DNA of 64,000 bases from Cyclobacteriaceae bacterium (GCA_016787645.1 JAEUUF010000013.1:372001-436000), one strand, 5' to 3'. Shown: positions 8,011 to 17,353, counted from the first letter of the stretch. A program made the numbers and translations. The notes: generated by a model not told the origin, from the letters alone.

Positions 8011-9009
8011 ATGAAAACCACAACACTTCTCCTCCTCGCCATGCTCTTCGCCGGTCTGCTGATGTCAGGCTGCAAAGAAGAGCTTTCCATTCACGATCCC
8101 GGGAACCTGGTTCCAAAGACCGTTGACCAGGACCCGACTTTGCCTTCCATTTTTGTAAACGGAGCGCTTCTGCACGCCGAAGCTTTCGGCAATCCCTCCG
8201 ACCCGTTGCTGATCATCTTGCATGGTGGTCCTGGGCTCGACTACCGGTACCTGCTGAATTGCAGAGAATTTGCCAACCAGGGATTCCGTGTTGTGTTCTA
8301 TGATCAACGCGGTGCCGGCCTTTCACAACGATTCCCCTACAGCTCGTACACGCAACAGGAAATGTATGATGATCTGCGCGGCGTAATCAATCACTACCGC
8401 ACTTCTTCCACCCAAAAAGTATTTCTGCTTGGACACTCCTGGGGCGCCATGCTGGCTACGGCCTACATCAATCGGTTTCCCACGGAGATTGCCGGAGCCA
8501 TCCTCGCGGAGCCGGGTGGGCTCACATGGACGGATGTGAAGAATTACATCGATCGAACACGCAAATTTAACCCGCTGGGGGAAAGCCTGAATGACGTGCT
8601 CTTCATGGAACAATTCATCACCGGCGACCGCGACGACCATGCAGTGCTAGACTACCGGTTCGAACTGTGGGCATCCGCCAGCAACTCGAAAGATGCCCCG
8701 ACGGGCAATGAAGGCAGAACCGCGCACTGGCGCAGCGGAGCGGTCACTTTCAACGCTTACGTCGATCTCGGCAACAAGACAAATCCCGACTGGACAACAA
8801 ACCTGGATCAATTCACCACGAAAGTCATGTTTATCTACAGTGAGAACAATCGATCATACGGACTGGCCCACGCCCAATTTGTCTCGTCGGCCTATCCTTC
8901 GGTTCAGCTGTTTGAAACATTGGATGCCGGACATGACATGCTTTCGTTCCAGACAGGTTGGAACAACACCTTTCCCGCCATGCTGTCGTACCTCAACGCT
9001 TTAAAATAA
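8011..9009 (+). CDS. Alpha/beta hydrolase lipoprotein (proline iminopeptidase-like)
   Basis: A 332-residue lipoprotein: lipobox LMSGC with lipidated Cys21. The alpha/beta hydrolase fold shows the oxyanion motif HGGPG at 71-75 (typical of proline iminopeptidases), the nucleophile elbow GHSWG at 141-145 with Ser143, and the catalytic His308 in DAGHD. The acid residue seems to be in YSENN before it, where Asp is more usual. The likely activity is hydrolysis of small peptides or esters at the cell envelope; the substrate is not known. It is followed after four bases by another exported protein, probably in the same transcript. Confidence 0.85.
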   Translation: MKTTTLLLLAMLFAGLLMSGCKEELSIHDPGNLVPKTVDQDPTLPSIFVNGALLHAEAFGNPSDPLLIILHGGPGLDYRYLLNCREFANQGFRVVFYDQRGAGLSQRFPYSSYTQQEMYDDLRGVINHYRTSSTQKVFLLGHSWGAMLATAYINRFPTEIAGAILAEPGGLTWTDVKNYIDRTRKFNPLGESLNDVLFMEQFITGDRDDHAVLDYRFELWASASNSKDAPTGNEGRTAHWRSGAVTFNAYVDLGNKTNPDWTTNLDQFTTKVMFIYSENNRSYGLAHAQFVSSAYPSVQLFETLDAGHDMLSFQTGWNNTFPAMLSYLNALK

Positions 9010-9013
9010 GAAT

Positions 9014-9688
9014 ATGAAAACCTCAAAACTCCTTTTCCTGGCATCCACGGTTTGGATCCTGGGTACCTCCGCAGCAGAAGCACAGACGTTAAACTGGTTC
9101 AGCCTACGGCAGGAGCAACGAAACATTGTTACGGTCAATGCGGGATACGACTACGCCTTCGCCTATGGCATTGGCTACGGTCGCCAGCTAAACACAAAAC
9201 TTCCCACGGTGATCAACGCGGATTTCACTCAGCCCGCAGGGGAACAACTGTTTGATGACTTCAAAACCAAAATTGGTGCCCAGGTACTGGTCCACCGGAT
9301 CAACCACGTTCACTTCATCGTAAAAGTACAAGGTGTCTTTCGTCGCTATCATAATGAGTATGTCCGCCTGCTCAATTTTGGAAGCGACATGTCGGGAGTC
9401 ATTGGGTACTACAGGTCCCATTGGTTTGCCGCAGGTGAGTTTGGGTTTGATAAAGCGATTGTCACGCACTTCAAGCACTCTGATCTTTATCGGGCTGATT
9501 TCCCCACCGTAAAAGACGGGTGGTACAAACCGGCTACGGGAGGCAACTTCTACTTCGGGCTTCAGGCCGGCTACTCGTTTGGAAGTAATGACATCACCCT
9601 GAAGCTGGGCAGAGTCGTTCAGGAAGATTTCCAAACCAACCCAACGATTCCCTTCTACCTTCAGATCGGATTCAACAGGAGGTTCTGA
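9014..9688 (+). CDS. Exported beta-barrel-like protein of unknown function
   Basis: A 224-residue protein with a signal peptide cut near AEAQ at residues 20-24. The rest is made of alternating strands rich in Tyr, Phe and Gly and ends in QIGFNRRF, a terminal-Phe strand typical of outer-membrane barrel proteins. It resembles the general outer membrane beta-barrel class of Bacteroidota, but I do not recognise a named family. It is four bases after the lipoprotein hydrolase and is closed by a strong terminator, so the two form a short operon. Confidence 0.65.
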   Translation: MKTSKLLFLASTVWILGTSAAEAQTLNWFSLRQEQRNIVTVNAGYDYAFAYGIGYGRQLNTKLPTVINADFTQPAGEQLFDDFKTKIGAQVLVHRINHVHFIVKVQGVFRRYHNEYVRLLNFGSDMSGVIGYYRSHWFAAGEFGFDKAIVTHFKHSDLYRADFPTVKDGWYKPATGGNFYFGLQAGYSFGSNDITLKLGRVVQEDFQTNPTIPFYLQIGFNRRF

Positions 9689-9710
9689 AGTGTGTGGCTC
9701 CTGGCCGCCG

Positions 9711-9743
9711 CCGCCCACCCGGGTGGTGGCGGTTTTATTTTTG
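9711..9743 (+). terminator. Rho-independent terminator after the hydrolase operon
   Basis: Stem CCGCC-CACCC pairs with GGGTG-GGCGG with a two-base bulge (GT at 9726-9727), followed by TTTTATTTTTG. It ends the 8011-9688 transcript. Confidence 0.85.
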
Positions 9744-9766
9744 TGCGGATGATCCAATAATCCCGC

Positions 9767-9774
9767 TAACTTAG
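9767..9774 (+). promoter_or_regulatory. -7 box candidate for the DinB gene
   Basis: TAACTTAG matches TAnnTTTG in seven of eight bases and lies 16 bases before the ATG at 9791, between a terminator and the gene. Confidence 0.45.
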
Positions 9775-9790
9775 CAGTCATCACCACCCG

Positions 9791-10315
9791 ATGATTGATC
9801 TCGTCAAAGAAAGCCTGTGGAAACAGTTCGGCGCCAGCATCGACATGTTCAAAAATGCAATTGAAAGCTGGCCGGAAGAGCAGTGGAAAGCTGACCGGAG
9901 GATTTTCTACATGGTGTACCATACCCTGTTCTTCCTTGAGTATTATCTTACTTTTCCACCAAAGGATTTCGCTCCTCGGCTTCCGGTAGCCGTTACCCGG
10001 AAGGAAGATGCACCCCCAGGGGCCCTGGACGACCTGATTCCCCGCAAGGAATATACCCGAAAGGAATTGCTGGAGTATCTGGAGGCTTGTCGTACAACCT
10101 GTAAGAAATCAATCGCTGCCTTGACCGTGGATTCAATGGCTGAACGGTGGATCGAGGATCCAGGCAATCCAAAGTCAAGGAACTATTCCAAAATCGAACT
10201 CCTGATGTACAATATGCGTCACGTGCAGCATCATGCCGCGCAACTAAACCTGCTCCTCCGTCAACAAATCAACGAGGCACCCCGGTGGGTTTCGCGGGCA
10301 AAAGACAACTTCTAG
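9791..10315 (+). CDS. DinB-family protein
   Basis: A 174-residue four-helix-bundle protein of the DinB/YfiT superfamily. Three histidines in the spacing expected for the metal site are visible: His44 in VYHTLFFLEYY and His144 and His148 in RHVQHHAAQLN. The superfamily includes thiol transferases that use bacillithiol or mycothiol, but members from Bacteroidota have no settled substrate. It lies 24 bases before the amidohydrolase gene in the same direction and may share its transcript. Confidence 0.85.
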   Translation: MIDLVKESLWKQFGASIDMFKNAIESWPEEQWKADRRIFYMVYHTLFFLEYYLTFPPKDFAPRLPVAVTRKEDAPPGALDDLIPRKEYTRKELLEYLEACRTTCKKSIAALTVDSMAERWIEDPGNPKSRNYSKIELLMYNMRHVQHHAAQLNLLLRQQINEAPRWVSRAKDNF

Positions 10316-10339
10316 GTCACCAGTAACCTGAAAAATCCT

Positions 10340-11926
10340 ATGAGACTTACCGTCATTACCTCCCTTCTTCTCCTGATTATTAGCGGCTGTGCCCCGAAGC
10401 AACGCTACGATCTGATCATCGAACACGGCTGGGTACTTGACGGAACGGGGTCGCCATCAGTGCAATCGGATTTGGGAATAACCGCGGGTCGGATTGTGAA
10501 ACTCGGCAACCTTACGGATGCGGAAGCCGACAAACGCATCGACGCCACCGGTTTGATGGTCACTCCAGGATTTATCGACCTTCATGCGCACATCGAACCC
10601 ATCATGCGCATGCCGGATGCCGAGAGTCATGTCCGTCAAGGGGTAACCACCGCCCTGGGTGGCCCGGATGGCGGAGGACCGTGGCCGTTCGGACGATACC
10701 TCGACTCACTGTCCAACAATTTCAAGTTGGGCATGAATGTGGCCTACCTCACCGGTCACAATACTATCCGACGCAAGGTTATGGGCAACGAGAACAGGAA
10801 GCCCTCGGCTGCAGAACTCGACACGATGAAGGCCATGGTGCGCCAGGCAATGAATGAGGGCGCGTTCGGCTTATCTACCGGACTGAAATACCTGCCCGGA
10901 ACTTTTTCAGAAACTCCCGAGGTCATCGCACTGGCCTCGGTGGCCGGCAGTATGGGCGGAATTTATACCAGTCACCTGCGCGAGGAAGGCCTGGGACTGC
11001 TCGCCGGCGTAAGAGAGGCCATCCTTATCGGCCGTGAAGCAAGAATCCCGATTGTACTTACTCACCACAAGGCCATGGGCAAACCCATGTGGGGTGCCAG
11101 CAAGATCACAACCGCACTCGTTGACTCGGCCAGGGCGGCTGGACTCGACATCATGATGGATCAGTATCCGTACACCGCGAGCCATACAGGGCTCTCCGTA
11201 CTCATCCCTTCCTGGGCTTTGGAAGGTACACCCGAAGATTTCAAAAAGCGTGTATCCAACAAAAGTGAGCGGACCCGGATTATGGAAGGCATCAAGTTTA
11301 ACCTGTTGAACGACCGGGGCGGCGGCGACCTGAAGAATATCCAGTTCTCAACGGTGGCCTGGGATACCACCTTGCAAGGCAAGACACTTTACGATTATGT
11401 TGTACTGCAAGGCAAACAACCAAGCCTTGAAAATGGCGCAGCAGCTACCATCGAAATGCAACTCAAGGGCAGCGCTGGCTGTATTTTCCATGCCATGAGC
11501 GAAGAAGATGTCATTCGCATCATGCAGCACCCCTTTACGATGCACGCCTCCGACGGCGGATTGTCCAAATTTGGCGAAGATCATCCCCATCCAAGGGCCT
11601 ATGGTACCTTCCCACGCATCCTTGGCCATTACGCCCGTGAACTGAAAGTTCTATCCCTCGAAGAAGCCATTCGCAAAATGACCTCCCTCCCGGCCTCACG
11701 ATTGAAACTCAACGACCGCGGTTTGATCAAGGAAGGCTACATAGCCGACATCACGATCTTCGACGCCGAAAAGGTAATGGACAAGTCCACCTTCGAAAAA
11801 CCACATCAGTACCCCGTAGGTATTGAATACGTGATCGTCAATGGAGTGATAACCGTGGAGAAGGAAGCGATGACGGCCAATCGGGGTGGAAAGGTGCTTA
11901 GGGGAACCGATTACCTCCGGAAATAG
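10340..11926 (+). CDS. D-aminoacylase-like amidohydrolase lipoprotein
   Basis: A 528-residue lipoprotein (lipobox IISGC, Cys17) of the amidohydrolase superfamily, closest in pattern to N-acyl-D-amino-acid deacylases. Visible features are the metal-binding HAH at 82-84 after GFIDL, TSHLREEG near 210, a metal His in LTHHKAMG near 241, the catalytic Asp in MHASDGG near 400, and the C-terminal beta-sandwich closing with GYIADITIFD. These enzymes free D-amino acids or trim acylated D-amino acids and dipeptides. A lipid anchor suggests periplasmic scavenging. Exact substrate uncertain. Confidence 0.85.
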   Translation: MRLTVITSLLLLIISGCAPKQRYDLIIEHGWVLDGTGSPSVQSDLGITAGRIVKLGNLTDAEADKRIDATGLMVTPGFIDLHAHIEPIMRMPDAESHVRQGVTTALGGPDGGGPWPFGRYLDSLSNNFKLGMNVAYLTGHNTIRRKVMGNENRKPSAAELDTMKAMVRQAMNEGAFGLSTGLKYLPGTFSETPEVIALASVAGSMGGIYTSHLREEGLGLLAGVREAILIGREARIPIVLTHHKAMGKPMWGASKITTALVDSARAAGLDIMMDQYPYTASHTGLSVLIPSWALEGTPEDFKKRVSNKSERTRIMEGIKFNLLNDRGGGDLKNIQFSTVAWDTTLQGKTLYDYVVLQGKQPSLENGAAATIEMQLKGSAGCIFHAMSEEDVIRIMQHPFTMHASDGGLSKFGEDHPHPRAYGTFPRILGHYARELKVLSLEEAIRKMTSLPASRLKLNDRGLIKEGYIADITIFDAEKVMDKSTFEKPHQYPVGIEYVIVNGVITVEKEAMTANRGGKVLRGTDYLRK

Positions 11927-11938
11927 AGGAGGTATAAA

Positions 11939-11980
11939 TTTCCAATATCGAATGATGAATGTCCGATGTCGAAGTGATTG
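11939..11980. repeat. Degenerate 7-base tandem array, TGTCGAA-like
   Basis: Units read as TTTCCAA, TATCGAA, TGATGAA, TGTCCGA, TGTCGAA from 11939 to 11973, then a decayed GTGATTG. It lies 12 bases after the stop of the amidohydrolase gene, between convergent genes. Same period as arrays at 20328, 30075 and 31590, but a different unit. Confidence 0.6.
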
Positions 11981-12003
11981 GGCGCTTCATTAGTTTTACG
12001 TAC

Positions 12004-13428
12004 TCACCAGCTACTGCTGGCTCCACCTCCGCCTGAACTTCCTCCTCCAAAACTTCCGCCGCTGCTTCCCCCTCCCCCACTCGAGGAACTCGATTCTGAA
12101 ATGCGGGCAATCGTGTAGGTGGACACCACCGTATGACCACAGAACTCGCATGCATGCGTCTTTTGCCCTTTCCCCGATGAACTGGTGGTCGGGCTAACCA
12201 GCGTAACGTTGCTTTTGAGGTGGTAGGCCCGGGTCTTGCACTTCGGGCAGGGCAAATACTTGGAAGACGCATTCGGATAGACCAACTCAAAATACGTACC
12301 GCAGCTGTCGCAGAGCCAGATGTCGTAGTCAACCGATTTGAGACTTTCCTCAAACGCCTTTTCCTTGCTGAGGTATTTGTCATCACTGACCTCATCGAGC
12401 TTTCGAACGGGCTTGCCGCACTTTTCACAATCCCGGGGGTGATTCCGATAAAAAATCATTCGACGTTTGTACAGGAAATAGTGCGGAAGGAACGGCAACG
12501 GAAAGAAGATGGCGCTTAGGAGCCAGCCGGTGCGGTATTCTTCGAAAAACTCAACAATTCGCTTATACTTCTTTTTCTCCAACAACCGCTCCACCACTGG
12601 CCTCATCCGCAATCGTTTATGAACCAGTGTAAGCGTGAAATAGAGATACAGGCTAAGGACAGCTTCTACCCAGGGATCGAATAGCGGGCTGTTTTTATAT
12701 ATCATAACAATGATCAATGGAATAATCCCAAACTCCATCAACCAGCCCAACCGCGACAGTCGCATCTCACCATAGGGTGTAGATAAAGGCTTCTTTGAGT
12801 CGGAGAACTTTCTACGGTTGACAAGGAAAAGGATCAGGAGGGCAATACTTCCGCCGATCAGGATCATTGGGAACACGATATACCAGCCCGTCTGGCTTTC
12901 GAATTCATCGGCCATGATTTCCTCGGCATAATCCGGGTTAGTGAGGATTTTCACCACCTCGTCCACCCCGGCCTGCATCGCCTCATCATTCTTGCCCTCT
13001 TTGAAAAGAGGCACCATGTGTTGCTCCTGTATCCGCTTGCAGATCACGTCCGGAAGAACGCCTTCCAAACCTTGCCCCGTATGAAAGTGCACCGTGCGCA
13101 AATCCATCACCAGTAAAATCAGCAGACCATTGTCCTTGGAAGCTTGGCCGATGCCCCAGGTGGTGAATAATGATTGCGCAAAGTTGAAAATGTCCTCGGT
13201 GCCGATCGAAGGAAGCACCACCACCGCTACCTGGGCTGTTGTGGTGGATTCCAACGCGGCCAGCTGTTGATTCAGCCGGTCCACAGTTTCCTGTCGGAGG
13301 AGGTGCTCCGGGTCAGAAACCAGTTGGTTTGCCGACACTTTGGTATTGGGTACCGTTTCAACGGTGTACGCCGTTTGTGCCCCGGCGAAATGGACACCAA
13401 ATAGGAGCAGGCAAAAAAGGAATCGCAT
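12004..13428 (-). CDS. TPM-domain membrane protein with four CxxC pairs and Gly/Ser-rich tail
   Basis: A 474-residue protein. A signal peptide (cut after AGAQ, residue 18) is followed by a TPM domain at about 35-165, then hydrophobic segments at about 182-204, 227-244, 253-270 and 301-320. A cytosolic-looking tail has four CxxC pairs (334/337, 373/376, 394/397, 427/430), which would make two zinc ribbons. The last 30 residues are almost only Gly and Ser, ending in Trp. TPM proteins with Gly-rich tails are known from plants and bacteria (photosystem II repair and YgcG-like proteins). The large zinc-ribbon part is unusual for the family. It starts 10 bases after the cytochrome gene's stop, so the two are probably one operon. 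Confidence 0.85.
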   Translation of the reverse strand: MRFLFCLLLFGVHFAGAQTAYTVETVPNTKVSANQLVSDPEHLLRQETVDRLNQQLAALESTTTAQVAVVVLPSIGTEDIFNFAQSLFTTWGIGQASKDNGLLILLVMDLRTVHFHTGQGLEGVLPDVICKRIQEQHMVPLFKEGKNDEAMQAGVDEVVKILTNPDYAEEIMADEFESQTGWYIVFPMILIGGSIALLILFLVNRRKFSDSKKPLSTPYGEMRLSRLGWLMEFGIIPLIIVMIYKNSPLFDPWVEAVLSLYLYFTLTLVHKRLRMRPVVERLLEKKKYKRIVEFFEEYRTGWLLSAIFFPLPFLPHYFLYKRRMIFYRNHPRDCEKCGKPVRKLDEVSDDKYLSKEKAFEESLKSVDYDIWLCDSCGTYFELVYPNASSKYLPCPKCKTRAYHLKSNVTLVSPTTSSSGKGQKTHACEFCGHTVVSTYTIARISESSSSSGGGGSSGGSFGGGSSGGGGASSSW

Positions 13429-13438
13429 TCACTACCGC

Positions 13439-14425
13439 CTATTGACTGGCGGCGGGGGTGAATTTAGTCACTTTGTTGGAGATGGGGGCTATCGTCTTCA
13501 AGTACGCGTAGATGGCTTTCAAATCTTCCGTCTCCATGTGACCGTACATCGTCCAGGGCATCATACTGTTGAATCCGCCCGGCTCCACCTTGGGTGCCTG
13601 ATAGGTAGAGTCCGCATAGACCTTGAATTTTTGAACAAACATGTCCTCCGTCCACTGACCGATGCCTGATTCCATGTCCTGCGTCAGGTTAGCCGACCGA
13701 ACTACCGATCCATCCGGGAATATGAACTCACGTCCGCCCGCGAAGGATACTTCCTTCATGATTTGACCCTTACCATCCACTTGCGTGTGGCACTCTACAC
13801 AACCGGAGGCGTTGGTCATGTACGCACCATACGCCAGGATATCCGTTTTCTCAGGACGCTTTTGGGGTTGTGCAGGCTGAGGTATCGTGTTGATGATAAA
13901 GTTGACAGGGAAATCAGCTACCGAGGACTGTACCGGGTTTTTGATTGGTGCCAGCGTGCGCACGTAGGCGATGATGCTGTAGATATCTTCCGGATCCATC
14001 TTTCCATAATAGAGATAAGGCATCAACGGAAACATGGCAATGCCTTCCTTGTTGACCCCGGTGGTAATTACCCGGTACAATTCACCATCCGTATAACGAG
14101 CGATTCCCTCCGGGGTGATATTTTTGGAGACAAAGACGCCTGGCAGACCCATCTTCTGGTCAAAGTACTCACCACCCTGACCGAGTGTCCCCGGTGTAAG
14201 GGGACCGGAGAACCGTGTCCAATCCCGGGTCGAATGACAGTCCATGCATACGGTGACCGAATGCGCCAGGTAACGTCCTCGTTCGATTCGCTCAGGCGTG
14301 TACTCAATCTTCAGGTCCTCCGCCGCGGCTATGTCAGGAAGTCCCAGTTTCAAATAAGTCAACAATCCTCCAATGCCAACGATTACGGCAAGCACAAGGA
14401 ATCCAAGGTATTTGAGAATTTTCAT
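13439..14425 (-). CDS. Dihaem cytochrome c, membrane-anchored
   Basis: A 328-residue protein with one N-terminal transmembrane anchor (residues 5-24) and two class I cytochrome c domains. Haem attachment sites are C60-MD-C63-H64 and C209-VE-C212-H213. Probable axial methionines are Met135 in FPLMPY and Met288 or Met289 in NSMMPW. The pattern fits the electron-transfer subunits found with membrane-bound alcohol or aldehyde dehydrogenases, or stand-alone periplasmic carriers. No dehydrogenase partner gene is adjacent in this window; the TPM gene follows in the same transcript. Electron donor and acceptor are unknown. Confidence 0.88.
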   Translation of the reverse strand: MKILKYLGFLVLAVIVGIGGLLTYLKLGLPDIAAAEDLKIEYTPERIERGRYLAHSVTVCMDCHSTRDWTRFSGPLTPGTLGQGGEYFDQKMGLPGVFVSKNITPEGIARYTDGELYRVITTGVNKEGIAMFPLMPYLYYGKMDPEDIYSIIAYVRTLAPIKNPVQSSVADFPVNFIINTIPQPAQPQKRPEKTDILAYGAYMTNASGCVECHTQVDGKGQIMKEVSFAGGREFIFPDGSVVRSANLTQDMESGIGQWTEDMFVQKFKVYADSTYQAPKVEPGGFNSMMPWTMYGHMETEDLKAIYAYLKTIAPISNKVTKFTPAASQ

Positions 14426-14567
14426 GGGTGGGTGTTTTGATTCAAGGATTATTTGAATTTTCTAATAATGAATTAATGTCCAGCTGCCAGCCCGCAAATA
14501 AATATTTCGACTATACGAAAAAATCTTTGCAAGGTTGAGTGGTCAACAGCAAAATCTGCAAAGCAAC

Positions 14568-14596
14568 AACTCCATGGTCAATAAGGACCAGGAGTT
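14568..14596 (-). terminator. Stem-loop after the purple acid phosphatase gene
   Basis: An 11-base stem with one bulged base: AACTCC and TGGTC on the left pair with GACCA and GGAGTT on the right. It starts 18 bases after the stop of the minus-strand phosphatase gene. No T tract follows, so it is only a possible terminator. Confidence 0.4.
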
Positions 14597-14613
14597 CAAC
14601 TCAGCGGAGACTC

Positions 14614-16038
14614 CTATTTCGTCACCTTAATCTCGTCCAGCACGGTACCATCGGACTTGATCTGCTTAACGGTAAGGGTCTTGCCGTTGGTTTCCATTAG
14701 GGTAAAGGAATGGACGTCAGAAATAAGTTTCACGGTAAAAGGCACCCAGTTGTCAGGTGAATCGTGCTTCCATAACTCGGGGTTATTACTGATTGCCGCA
14801 TCATATAGTCCGGCACCACCTGCTCCGCTCACAAAATAGAGAATACCATTGGGCTTCGTATTGGTCACGCCGTCAAATTGTTCATCCAGCGTGAATTTTC
14901 CATCGACCCTTCCCTCCGGCGTAACCACATAACGCGTGCCTGTCTCGTCAATCTTGGGAGCAAACTTGAGTGGACGTGTACGCTGGTAATTATGCACATG
15001 GCTGGTCATCACCATATCAACACCCAATTCTTCAAACACCGGTGAGAGCAAACGCATTTGCTGATAGTCATAATGCGCCTTGCTCGAGCTGAAGGCAGGA
15101 TGGTGGTGGGTTACGATCTTCCAATCGGCCTTGCTGGAGCCAATGTCCCTTTTCATCCATTCCACCAAGGCGGGATCAAGCGGGTTGACATAGCTGTTGG
15201 CATCGAGCACAGTAAAGTGAACATTCCCAACATCAAACGAATAGTTGGTAATCTTCGGGAAGCGGCCATCCGTTGCTTTCTTAAAAGCCTTGATTCGATC
15301 CGGCGGACCGGTAACTTCAGTGGTCAGTTGGGTCTGTGGTGCGTTGGAAGGCGGGTCGCTGAAGTAGAAGTAAGCAAGCCCGTCCGGGAATTTGGCCAGG
15401 TCCGATCCATAGGTATCATGGTTGCCCACAAACATATAGAAGGGAATGGATTGCATGAGTGGTGCACCCTTCTCCGGGGAGGCAACAGACTGGGTGTAAG
15501 CCGGGAAGAACCGCGCACGAAATTCCCGCTCAAGCCCGTTGTTATAAGCGAGGTCACCCGTTGCCAGAACAAACTGTGGCTTCTGCTGATATACTTGATA
15601 GGCAACGGCCGCCTGCTGGGGTGAAGCGGTCCCGCAGTCACCAAATGCGACAAATCGTGTAACAGGTTTCTTTGTGCGCGTCATGAATGTGGCCGTGGAA
15701 ATAACTTTGTCACCCAGCCGTACACGATAAGTATACTCGGTATCAAACGAAAGGCCGGTCAAGGAAGCACGATACAAGTAGTAGGTGAGGCGGCCGAAGG
15801 TGAGCGCATCATTCGAGACTTTGGCGACACTCAATTTTGCCACGCCTTCAAGGCTTGATCCGGCCGCGTATTCCACGGTAAATGTTCCGGGCACACTGTC
15901 AGTCTCCCAAATCACTACTTTCATTTCTTTGGAAAGGGATGGCGCGTTCCCAGGCTGTATATACGGTGGAATTAGAATTTCCTGAGCAACCGCGAGTGAG
16001 CCAATAAGCAGGAGAACAACAAAAAGAATGAGGCGCAT
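14614..16038 (-). CDS. Purple acid phosphatase-like metallophosphoesterase
   Basis: A 474-residue exported enzyme. The ATG at 16038 gives a clean signal peptide (cut after AVAQ, residue 19); an upstream ATG at 16074 would put 12 polar residues in front of it. Residues 20-120 form the N-terminal fibronectin-like domain of purple acid phosphatases. The metallophosphoesterase core follows with the dimetal ligands Asp134 (FGDCG), Asp161 and Tyr164 (ATGDLAYN), Asn205 (GNHD), then THHHPAF and SHVHNYQRT. The Tyr ligand is what marks the purple class. The likely role is phosphate release from organic phosphates in the periplasm. Confidence 0.9.
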   Translation of the reverse strand: MRLILFVVLLLIGSLAVAQEILIPPYIQPGNAPSLSKEMKVVIWETDSVPGTFTVEYAAGSSLEGVAKLSVAKVSNDALTFGRLTYYLYRASLTGLSFDTEYTYRVRLGDKVISTATFMTRTKKPVTRFVAFGDCGTASPQQAAVAYQVYQQKPQFVLATGDLAYNNGLEREFRARFFPAYTQSVASPEKGAPLMQSIPFYMFVGNHDTYGSDLAKFPDGLAYFYFSDPPSNAPQTQLTTEVTGPPDRIKAFKKATDGRFPKITNYSFDVGNVHFTVLDANSYVNPLDPALVEWMKRDIGSSKADWKIVTHHHPAFSSSKAHYDYQQMRLLSPVFEELGVDMVMTSHVHNYQRTRPLKFAPKIDETGTRYVVTPEGRVDGKFTLDEQFDGVTNTKPNGILYFVSGAGGAGLYDAAISNNPELWKHDSPDNWVPFTVKLISDVHSFTLMETNGKTLTVKQIKSDGTVLDEIKVTK

Positions 16039-16083
16039 AACTTCAGTATTTCTTGTCTGAATAAAGTTCTTCAAAGGTAGCTA

Positions 16084-16110
16084 CAAAAAGAAGGCCGGAG
16101 TAACCGGCCA
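16084..16110 (-). terminator. Rho-independent terminator for the SUI1/J-protein operon
   Basis: Perfect six-base stem GGCCGG (16093-16098) and CCGGCC (16104-16109) with a five-base loop. On the minus strand it is followed by TTCTTTTTG. Confidence 0.85.
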
Positions 16111-16163
16111 TCAAGAAAAATGCCCCCTGCGTCACCCGGTGCCGCTTTTCGCCCCCACCCTAC

Positions 16164-16508
16164 TCACCGAATCAATCTTACTTTGTATCCTGCGGTGGTC
16201 AATGCCTGGTTCACTTTTTCGCGCATGTCACCTTGTATAAGAATTTCGCCGGCCTTGACGGAACCACCCGTACCGCAGCGGGACTTTAGGAATTTGCACA
16301 ATGCTTCACGGTCATCCGCCGTACCAAGGAAGCCGGTCACCAGTGTCACTTGCTTGCCTGCCCTTGCCGTACGGTCCAGTTCTACCCGCAATTGCTGCTT
16401 CCCTGGTGGCAAGGTGGTCTCCTCCGCTCCTCCACTTTGCTGGTATTCAAATCCTGCCTCCGTGGAATACACAATACCTTCGCGTTTTTTCCAATCGTTC
16501 TTTTTCAT
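16164..16508 (-). CDS. SUI1/YciH-family translation initiation factor-like protein
   Basis: A 114-residue protein. The eIF1/SUI1 fold covers about residues 40-114 and contains the conserved LKSRCGTGGSV and GEILIQGD blocks. In eukaryotes and archaea SUI1 guards start-codon choice; the bacterial YciH has been linked to discrimination against weak starts and leaderless messages in vitro. This is of note here because many genes in this window appear to be leaderless. The gene lies six bases after the membrane J-protein gene and ends in a strong terminator. Confidence 0.9.
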   Translation of the reverse strand: MKKNDWKKREGIVYSTEAGFEYQQSGGAEETTLPPGKQQLRVELDRTARAGKQVTLVTGFLGTADDREALCKFLKSRCGTGGSVKAGEILIQGDMREKVNQALTTAGYKVRLIR

Positions 16509-16514
16509 AGGCTG

Positions 16515-17333
16515 CTACAGAATAGAAAAAAGTAAGAACACAAGGTTAAAGATCAACAAGATCGCAATCGAAACCAGGATATTGAACCGGAATTCGATGC
16601 CCGTTTTCACGATCATGCCCATCGCGGAAACCAGGAGCAAGACAATCGGTACCACCATCATGTTCTGATAGATGGTCGCCAGGCTGTCGATCACGTAAGT
16701 GCCGTCTTCGGATTCCACGCGCACCAGGATATTCAACAAGCGGGAGGTGACAATATTGACGCGCGATCCGACGGGAAAATGGTCCACCCCATCAAAAGGA
16801 ACCGGGAACTGGTGGTTCTGATCCGTCACAATCACATTGGGTTCGTGATGGAGTTGCCAGGATATCGTTCGGTAGCCTTCCGGCAGGAGCTTCTCGCGCT
16901 TTTCACGAAACGGAAGGGAATAGTCGATCACCAGGATGGCACACCAGGCGAGACCTACCAATGACGCCGTTCGGAGGAATCTTAACATGTGCAGCATCAT
17001 CAGCAATTTCTCAGATGGTCCCGGTTTGGCCGGGCGATATCCTTGCTGTTGACGCCGGCGATAAGCTGGATCACGGTGATACGGCTGCGGTGGCGCTTGC
17101 GGTTCGGTTTGCCAAACTGCACCGCCTCCCTGGAGCAGGGTGTCATAATTGGCGCGCTTCAACGGGTCAGACAAGACCTCGTGTGCTTCATTGATCTCCT
17201 GGAACAACCGCAATGCGTCTGCCGAACTGTTCTTGTCCGGGTGGAAAAGGACGGCGAGCCGGCGATACGCACGTTTTACTTCGTCCGCACTGGCCAGCCG
17301 GCTGATCCGGAGCACCTGGTAGTAATCTTTCAA
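16515..17333 (-). CDS. Membrane-bound J-domain (DnaJ-like) protein
   Basis: A 272-residue protein with an N-terminal J domain (residues 1-65) carrying the HPD motif at 31-33, which stimulates DnaK ATPase. After a Gln/Pro/Tyr-rich linker come three hydrophobic segments, at about 115-135, 215-235 and 250-271. There is no Gly/Phe region or zinc finger, so it is a type III J-protein that would recruit DnaK to the inner membrane. Its client is unknown. It is upstream of the SUI1 gene in the same operon. Confidence 0.88.
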   Translation of the reverse strand: MKDYYQVLRISRLASADEVKRAYRRLAVLFHPDKNSSADALRLFQEINEAHEVLSDPLKRANYDTLLQGGGAVWQTEPQAPPQPYHRDPAYRRRQQQGYRPAKPGPSEKLLMMLHMLRFLRTASLVGLAWCAILVIDYSLPFREKREKLLPEGYRTISWQLHHEPNVIVTDQNHQFPVPFDGVDHFPVGSRVNIVTSRLLNILVRVESEDGTYVIDSLATIYQNMMVVPIVLLLVSAMGMIVKTGIEFRFNILVSIAILLIFNLVFLLFSIL

Positions 17334-17353
17334 GAGACTAACGGAAGCTGAGA

